Of a DNA stretch of 20,597 bases, positions 17,156 to 20,597 are shown piece by piece. Position numbers and translations under genes: made by a program. The stretch is from CAYUDP01 sp964443725 (GTDB lineage Bacteria > Patescibacteriota > Minisyncoccia > Phycocordibacterales > JAKFXT01): assembly GCA_964443725.1 (NCBI GenBank), contig CAYUDP010000011.1:1-20597 (forward strand). Direction: 5' to 3'. The number at the start of each line of letters is the position of its first letter. Within the stretch, counting starts at the first letter, position 1. Under the pieces are notes generated by a model that was not told where the DNA came from, did not search any database, and worked only from the letters and a program-made list of their open reading frames with translations.

Positions 17156-17175
17156 CGGCGACCTTTCGGTCGCCG
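17156..17175 (-). terminator. Rho-independent terminator of the small minus-strand gene, possibly bidirectional
   Basis: A perfect 8-bp GC-rich stem (17156-17163 with 17168-17175) closes a 4-base loop. Read on the minus strand the loop is GAAA, a stable GNRA tetraloop, and the stem is followed by a T-rich run (complement of 17140-17155). It starts three bases after the minus-strand stop codon. On the + strand it lies seven bases after the uvrA stop and lacks a T-run, so it would end uvrA transcription less well. Confidence 0.7.
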
Positions 17176-17178
17176 CCC

Positions 17179-17412
17179 TCAGGGGATATAACCCGCAATT
17201 TCTGGGTTATACCTTAAGATTTGAATGAGGTGATCTTTGGGGAAGGTTTTTATTTTCATGACCAACCTCAGACTCTTCAGCCTACGTTCAGTGGGGCGAC
17301 CAGTCGATAGGTTTTCTTTTGTTACCACAGTCCGGCCGTTCTCCTTTATGATGATGCCCCATTTGACCCCGTTTCCTGTTGAAATTCTTATTCTAAAAAC
17401 CACTTTGCTCAT
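17179..17412 (-). CDS. Small basic hypothetical protein, 77 aa
   Basis: This is the only convincing minus-strand gene here. The 77-residue product is rich in Lys and Arg, with short beta-like segments at the N-terminus ('KVVFRIRIS', 'KWGIIIKENGRTVV'), then 'STGRPTERRLKSLRL' and a hydrophobic C-terminus. The 'W-x-I...NGR-x-V...RR' layout vaguely recalls small YegP/DUF1508-type proteins, but I cannot support that assignment. Evidence that it is real: a terminator hairpin with GNRA loop just past its stop; an 'AAGGGG' ribosome-binding-like stretch seven bases before its ATG; and its location in a gap between genes rather than inside one. Its base composition looks more GC-rich than that of its neighbours, which may mean acquisition by transfer. 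It diverges from uvrC, with overlapping promoter boxes. Confidence 0.6.
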   Translation of the reverse strand: MSKVVFRIRISTGNGVKWGIIIKENGRTVVTKENLSTGRPTERRLKSLRLVMKIKTFPKDHLIQILRYNPEIAGYIP

Positions 17413-17423
17413 TTTGGTGCCCC

Positions 17424-17451
17424 TTGAAACTTGCTATACATCTTATATAAT
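17424..17451 (+). promoter_or_regulatory. Promoter of uvrC with -35 and -10 boxes (leaderless arrangement)
   Basis: TTGAAA at 17424-17429, a 16-base spacer and a perfect TATAAT at 17446-17451. The hexamer ends seven bases before the uvrC ATG (17459), so the mRNA should begin at or next to the start codon. On the opposite strand, TATTAT (complement of 17447-17452) could serve the divergent small gene, so the two -10 boxes would overlap and compete. Confidence 0.65.
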
Positions 17452-17458
17452 ACAAAAC

Positions 17459-18739
17459 ATGATACGTCAAGACTTTAATACCTTAAAAATACCTGATTCA
17501 CCCGGAGTTTATGTGTTTCTAAAAAATAAAAAAATGGGTGGGCAAATTGTCGAATCTGACTTAAGACGTCAGGACATTTTATATATTGGTAAAGCAACGA
17601 CTTTAAACGACCGTATAAAGAGTTATTTTTCCAAAGATTTACTTGATACTCGTGGGCCACTTCTGGTCCAGATGTTGAACTTATCAGAGAATATAGCTTA
17701 TATTCCTCTTGACTCCGTTCTTGAAGCGACAATTCTAGAAACCAGGCTTATTCAAAAGTTTCATCCCCCATATAATACAAAATCAAAAGACAACAGAAGC
17801 TTTAATTATATTTTTATAACCAAAGAAGATTATCCCAGGGTGCTTATAATCAGAGAAAGGTTGTTGGAAAAATTTGAAATGGAAAACAAGTCCCTGTATA
17901 AGATAGGCCCATTTACAAATGGGTCATCTCTGAAAGAGGCTTTGAAGATTTTGAGGAAGATTTTCCCATTTAGGGATAAGTGTATTCCATGTGAGCCAAA
18001 TCGCAGGTGTGTCCCATGCTTTAATGCCCAAATCGGACTTTGTCCTGGTGTATGTAGTCGCAGTGTTAGTAAAACTGGTTACAAAAAAGACATAAAAATG
18101 CTCATAGCATTTTTTGAAGGCAAAAAAATCAGTGTTATCAAAGATTTGAAGACCAGTATGGACCGCGCTATAAAGGATTTACGTTTTGAAGATGCAAATG
18201 TATACAAGAAGAGGCTTTATGCACTTGAGCATATCCAAGATGTCTCTATGTTAAAAAGAGAAGATAGCTACGAGAGAAATCCTAAATCAGGTTTTAGGAT
18301 TGAGGCATATGATATCGCGCATACATTTGGAGAGAGTATGGTCGGGGTAATGGTTGTAATGATTGATGGAGTGTTTGCAAAAAGTGAATATAGGCAATTC
18401 GGGATAAGAAAATATAAGAGGGCCAATGATACAGGGGCACTTAAAGAAGTCCTGGTTCGTCGCTTCGCGCATAAAGAATGGGGAAGCCCAGACATGATTG
18501 TACTAGATGGCTCTATTGCGCAACTGAATACAACAAAAATCATTGATCCAGAGATCCTTAGTGGGGTTTCAATTGTCTCTGTGAGAAAAGATAGTCATCA
18601 TAGGGCAAGAGATATACTTGGGGATGAAAAAATATGCAAATTATACAGAAATGAAATTATAGGTATAAATGCCGAAGCCCACAGGTTTGCAATATCTTTC
18701 CACAGAAATAAGCGTAGTAAGGAATTTTTGAATAAATAA
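17459..18739 (+). CDS. uvrC: UvrABC excision nuclease subunit C, lacking the C-terminal HhH domain
   Basis: The 426-residue product makes the dual incision in nucleotide excision repair. The N-terminal GIY-YIG nuclease has 'PGVY' (15-18), 'LYIGKA' (41-46) and Arg52. An iron-sulphur pattern Cys175-x11-Cys187-x7-Cys195-x3-Cys199 is complete. A UVR motif ('MDRAIKDLRFEDANVYKKRL') contacts UvrB. The RNase H-like nuclease keeps Asp285 ('YDIAHTFGE'), Asp350 ('VLDGSIAQ') and His408 ('EAHRFAI'). The protein stops about 18 residues after His408, so the usual tandem helix-hairpin-helix domain is absent (E. coli UvrC has 610 residues). The next bases are the promoter of the following gene, so this is not a frameshift. 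I chose ATG 17459 rather than the upstream in-frame ATG at 17237: it matches the family start, has a promoter just before it, and the upstream stretch overlaps the minus-strand gene. Confidence 0.94.
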   Translation: MIRQDFNTLKIPDSPGVYVFLKNKKMGGQIVESDLRRQDILYIGKATTLNDRIKSYFSKDLLDTRGPLLVQMLNLSENIAYIPLDSVLEATILETRLIQKFHPPYNTKSKDNRSFNYIFITKEDYPRVLIIRERLLEKFEMENKSLYKIGPFTNGSSLKEALKILRKIFPFRDKCIPCEPNRRCVPCFNAQIGLCPGVCSRSVSKTGYKKDIKMLIAFFEGKKISVIKDLKTSMDRAIKDLRFEDANVYKKRLYALEHIQDVSMLKREDSYERNPKSGFRIEAYDIAHTFGESMVGVMVVMIDGVFAKSEYRQFGIRKYKRANDTGALKEVLVRRFAHKEWGSPDMIVLDGSIAQLNTTKIIDPEILSGVSIVSVRKDSHHRARDILGDEKICKLYRNEIIGINAEAHRFAISFHRNKRSKEFLNK

Positions 18740-18750
18740 TTTTTTTTCTT

Positions 18751-18759
18751 TGCTATAAT
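18751..18759 (+). promoter_or_regulatory. Extended -10 promoter of the ATP-grasp ligase gene (leaderless arrangement)
   Basis: TG-C-TATAAT, a perfect extended -10 box with the hexamer at 18754-18759, ends eight bases before the ATG at 18768. A T-run precedes it and there is no clear -35 box. The in-frame TTG at 18762 lies too close to the box to be transcribed, which settles the start in favour of the ATG. Confidence 0.65.
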
Positions 18760-18767
18760 AATTGGCA

Positions 18768-19676
18768 ATGAGGGAAAAAATAGTTCTCCTAAGAGGTGGG
18801 ATTGGAAGTGGATTTTCTGACTCTATTAGGTCAGGTGGTTTTGTTATAGAACACCTCCCCAAAGAAAAGTATGACGTGGTGGATATCTTGATTGATAAAA
18901 ATGGCACTTGGCACAGGATGGGACTGCCTATCACTCCAGATGTTGCTATTCTTGATGCTGATGTGGTATTTAATTGTTTACATGGGCATTTTGGTGAAGA
19001 TGGTAAAATTCAGCAGATTTTGCACAAGTTTGGGGTTCCTTTTACTGGCTCTCACATTCTAGCTTCGGCTTTGGGAATGAATAAGACCCATACAAGAAAA
19101 ATTCTCTCCAATTACAATATACAATCTCCCTTTCAGAAAATCCTCAATTCAAATATTTTACCATCTGAAGCCGGAGAAATATTTAGAGCTTTTCCGTTCC
19201 CAGCCGTTTTGAAGCCGATAAGCGGACATGGGGGTGAAAATATCCACAAAGTAAAAACCCCAGAAGATTTGGTTATATCCGCATCAAAGTTGGCTTCAAA
19301 TTTTCCAGAAATTATTTTGGAAGAAGATATAGATGGCAAGTCTGTTAGTTGTTTTGTGGTTGAAAAACTAAGAGGTAGAGATTTGTATACTTTTATGCCT
19401 TTACATGACGAAAGTAATAAGTCGGGTAGAGACGCTTTCCTGCAAAGTGAAGTGGAAAATTTAGAGAAAATATCAAAAGATGTATTTAATGTTTTGAATT
19501 TGAGACATATAGCACAAGTTGATCTTATCCTTAGTCCAAGTCGTGGGGTTTATGTGATTGAGGTAAATACTCAACCCATCTATCATGAAAATAGCAAAAT
19601 TCTTACTGCACTTAAAAGTGTTGGTCTCAAGCCATCTGATTTTTTTGAACACATGATCAAAATTGCAAAATCTTGA
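18768..19676 (+). CDS. ATP-grasp protein of the D-alanine--D-alanine ligase family, altered substrate site
   Basis: The 302-residue product has the fold order of Ddl: an N-terminal 'LLRGGIGSG', a 'LHGHFGEDGKIQ' motif, 'GVPFTGS...ASALGMNK', the ATP-grasp strand 'PAVLKPISGHGG', and the C-terminal metal-binding 'QVDLIL...VIEVNTQP'. The Mg ligands equivalent to E. coli DdlB Asp257, Glu270 and Asn272 are present. Residues that bind or activate D-Ala are changed: Glu15 is Gly, Ser150 is Gly, Arg255 is Gln, Gly276 is Ile, and the Tyr216 loop is not recognisable. It is therefore an ATP-dependent carboxylate-amine ligase whose substrates may differ from D-Ala. It could still be the organism's peptidoglycan ligase in divergent form. 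No other cell-wall gene lies nearby. Confidence 0.8.
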   Translation: MREKIVLLRGGIGSGFSDSIRSGGFVIEHLPKEKYDVVDILIDKNGTWHRMGLPITPDVAILDADVVFNCLHGHFGEDGKIQQILHKFGVPFTGSHILASALGMNKTHTRKILSNYNIQSPFQKILNSNILPSEAGEIFRAFPFPAVLKPISGHGGENIHKVKTPEDLVISASKLASNFPEIILEEDIDGKSVSCFVVEKLRGRDLYTFMPLHDESNKSGRDAFLQSEVENLEKISKDVFNVLNLRHIAQVDLILSPSRGVYVIEVNTQPIYHENSKILTALKSVGLKPSDFFEHMIKIAKS

Positions 19677-19700
19677 TTTTAAATATAAAATTATTGCGTT

Positions 19701-20264
19701 ATGTTGAGAAATAGAGCATTCACCCTTGTAGAAATATTGATGGTAATGGCTGTCATAAGCCTGTTATCCTCAATTACATTCACTTCTTTAAACACGGCAA
19801 GAGCAAAAGCCAGAGATGCAGTGCGTATAAACGATTTACAGGAACTTCGTAAGGCTTTGGCACTTTATTACTCTGATAACGGGCACTATCCAAGTACAAG
19901 TGATACATGGCTAAGTGCTGCTGGGGATGGGACAACCTTTGCCTATAGTGATGATTGGATTACAAAAGACGAAGCAGTTAAGTTTGTTCCAAAATATATG
20001 ACTTCTTTGCCAAATGACCCTACATATTGGGCACACTTGCTCACAGGAGTCGTGGGGCCAGCCCATCCAACAGACAACGTGGCCTATGCTTATATATCGA
20101 ATGGTACAAACTATGCCATAGTGGTGAATGGCACAGTTGAAACATATACAACCATACCGGAACAATTTTGTAGACCGCAGGGGAATTTTTACTGTTCTCC
20201 AACCGAAAAAAGTTTTGCTATATATACAGACAGGAATTATTTAGCGTCTCACGATATTTGGTAA
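19701..20264 (+). CDS. Type IV prepilin-like / pseudopilin protein
   Basis: The 187-residue product has a class III prepilin leader: 'MLRNRA' then 'FTLVEILMVMAVISLLSSI', with predicted cleavage Ala6|Phe7 and the conserved Glu at position +5. Position -1 is Ala rather than the usual Gly. The helix continues with 'ARAKARDAVRINDLQELRKAL' and 'YYSDNGHYPS', as in PulG-like pseudopilins and Gram-positive pilins. The C-terminal part is a small globular domain with two cysteines ('FCRPQGNFYC') that could form a disulphide. It opens a cluster with a small membrane protein and a second prepilin, so it belongs to a pilus or secretion pseudopilus. A possible TTGCAA (19663-19668) / TAAAAT (19686-19691) promoter lies just before the ATG, again with little room for a leader. 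Confidence 0.9.
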   Translation: MLRNRAFTLVEILMVMAVISLLSSITFTSLNTARAKARDAVRINDLQELRKALALYYSDNGHYPSTSDTWLSAAGDGTTFAYSDDWITKDEAVKFVPKYMTSLPNDPTYWAHLLTGVVGPAHPTDNVAYAYISNGTNYAIVVNGTVETYTTIPEQFCRPQGNFYCSPTEKSFAIYTDRNYLASHDIW

Positions 20265-20290
20265 TTATTAGTTAATTTAAATTAAAGACT

Positions 20291-20482
20291 ATGTCATTAG
20301 AATTTGAAGGAGAAAAACAAAATAATAGTTATCTATACGATAGAGAGCCATCTGGCATGGCTTCAGTCTTGATCAAAATGGGAATAGTAAAGGACGAGGA
20401 TGGTGCTAGAAAAGTGATGATTATAGTTTCTATAGCTATATTTGCCCTCGCTTTATTTATATTTTGGATGGGTCAATTCTAA
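20291..20482 (+). CDS. Small single-pass membrane protein, 63 aa
   Basis: The first 40 residues are polar and charged. A strong hydrophobic helix follows ('VMIIVSIAIFALALFIFW', about 42-60) and the product ends right after it, suggesting a tail-anchored protein with a cytoplasmic N-terminus. No family is recognised. It sits between two prepilin genes (26 bases after the first, 11 before the second), so it probably belongs to the same pilus locus, perhaps in assembly or anchoring; that is inference from position. Confidence 0.75.
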   Translation: MSLEFEGEKQNNSYLYDREPSGMASVLIKMGIVKDEDGARKVMIIVSIAIFALALFIFWMGQF

Positions 20483-20493
20483 CTGAGTATATT

Positions 20494-20597
20494 ATGAATT
20501 TTTTAAAATCTAAAAAAAGAGGGTTCACTTTAGTAGAACTTCTGGTTGTTATATCAATAGTTAGTTTATTGGCTTCTATATCCTTAACATATTTAAA
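20494..20597 (+). CDS. Second type IV prepilin-like protein (3' end outside window)
   Basis: Only 34 codons are visible. They encode a short basic leader ('MNFLKSKKRG') followed by 'FTLVELLVVISIVSLLAS', a textbook prepilin peptidase site at Gly10|Phe11 with Glu at +5 and the start of the N-terminal helix. It has the consensus Gly at -1, unlike the first prepilin. The rest of the gene runs off the window. Confidence 0.85.
   Translation, partial: MNFLKSKKRGFTLVELLVVISIVSLLASISLTYL

Noticed and set aside
17188..17210. 7-bp inverted repeat (ATAACCC/GGGTTAT) as a second terminator or regulatory hairpin
   Set aside because: It lies inside the coding end of the small minus-strand gene and has no T-run; likely chance or a minor stabiliser.
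17237..17458. 74-codon N-terminal extension of uvrC
   Set aside because: The sequence does not resemble UvrC, overlaps the minus-strand gene, and a consensus promoter lies just before the ATG at 17459.
20272..20285. 14-base perfect palindrome (TTAATTTAAATTAA) before the small membrane protein gene as an operator
   Set aside because: Made only of A and T in an AT-rich gap, without a second copy elsewhere in the window; not distinguishable from chance.

Overview
The window is AT-rich and almost all genes lie on the + strand, packed head to tail with very short gaps. UGA is used as a stop (histidine kinase, ATP-grasp gene, small minus-strand gene), so the standard bacterial code applies. The gene set suggests a member of the Candidate Phyla Radiation (Patescibacteria, most likely a Parcubacteria-type lineage). 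It has a giant Ser/Thr-rich fibre with 'GIGTTxP' repeats and a peptidase S74 chaperone, shortened UvrA and UvrC, prepilin genes, and almost no Shine-Dalgarno sequences. This placement is an inference from gene style; no rRNA or other marker gene is present.

Layout. (1) 1-8106, surface region: the 3' part of a very large self-processing fibre protein (open from the window edge to 5915), followed after one base by a secreted protein with three LamG-like lectin domains. (2) 8147-11745: tgt, a small unknown gene and uvrB form a compact operon (gaps of 2 and 0 bases). (3) 11809-14344: a membrane histidine kinase and a two-receiver response regulator without an output domain. (4) 14423-17148: uvrA, split by a 100-N scaffold gap that I read as an assembly artefact, because the same 55 bases stand on both sides. 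Collapsing gap plus duplicate restores one frame of 856 aa. (5) 17156-17412: a minus-strand small gene with its own terminator, divergent from uvrC. (6) 17459-18739: uvrC lacking its usual C-terminal helix-hairpin-helix domain. (7) 18768-19676: an ATP-grasp protein of the D-Ala-D-Ala ligase family with altered substrate residues. (8) 19701 to the end: a prepilin-like gene, a small membrane protein and the start of a second prepilin, probably part of a type IV pilus or pseudopilus locus.

How the genes fit together. All three UvrABC excision repair genes are present within about 9 kb, with a two-component pair between uvrB and uvrA. Fibre, LamG protein and pilins are surface-attachment functions, expected if the organism lives attached to a host cell. 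Several transcription units start with an extended -10 box (TGnTATAAT type) only 6-10 bases before the start codon, which points to leaderless mRNAs as a common mode of expression here.

I see no rRNA, tRNA, CRISPR array, insertion sequence or phage structural module. I did not find a clearly new multi-gene system. The strongest leads are the self-cleaving fibre/LamG pair, the leaderless promoters, the non-canonical ligase-family enzyme, the reduced UvrA/UvrC and the small minus-strand gene.
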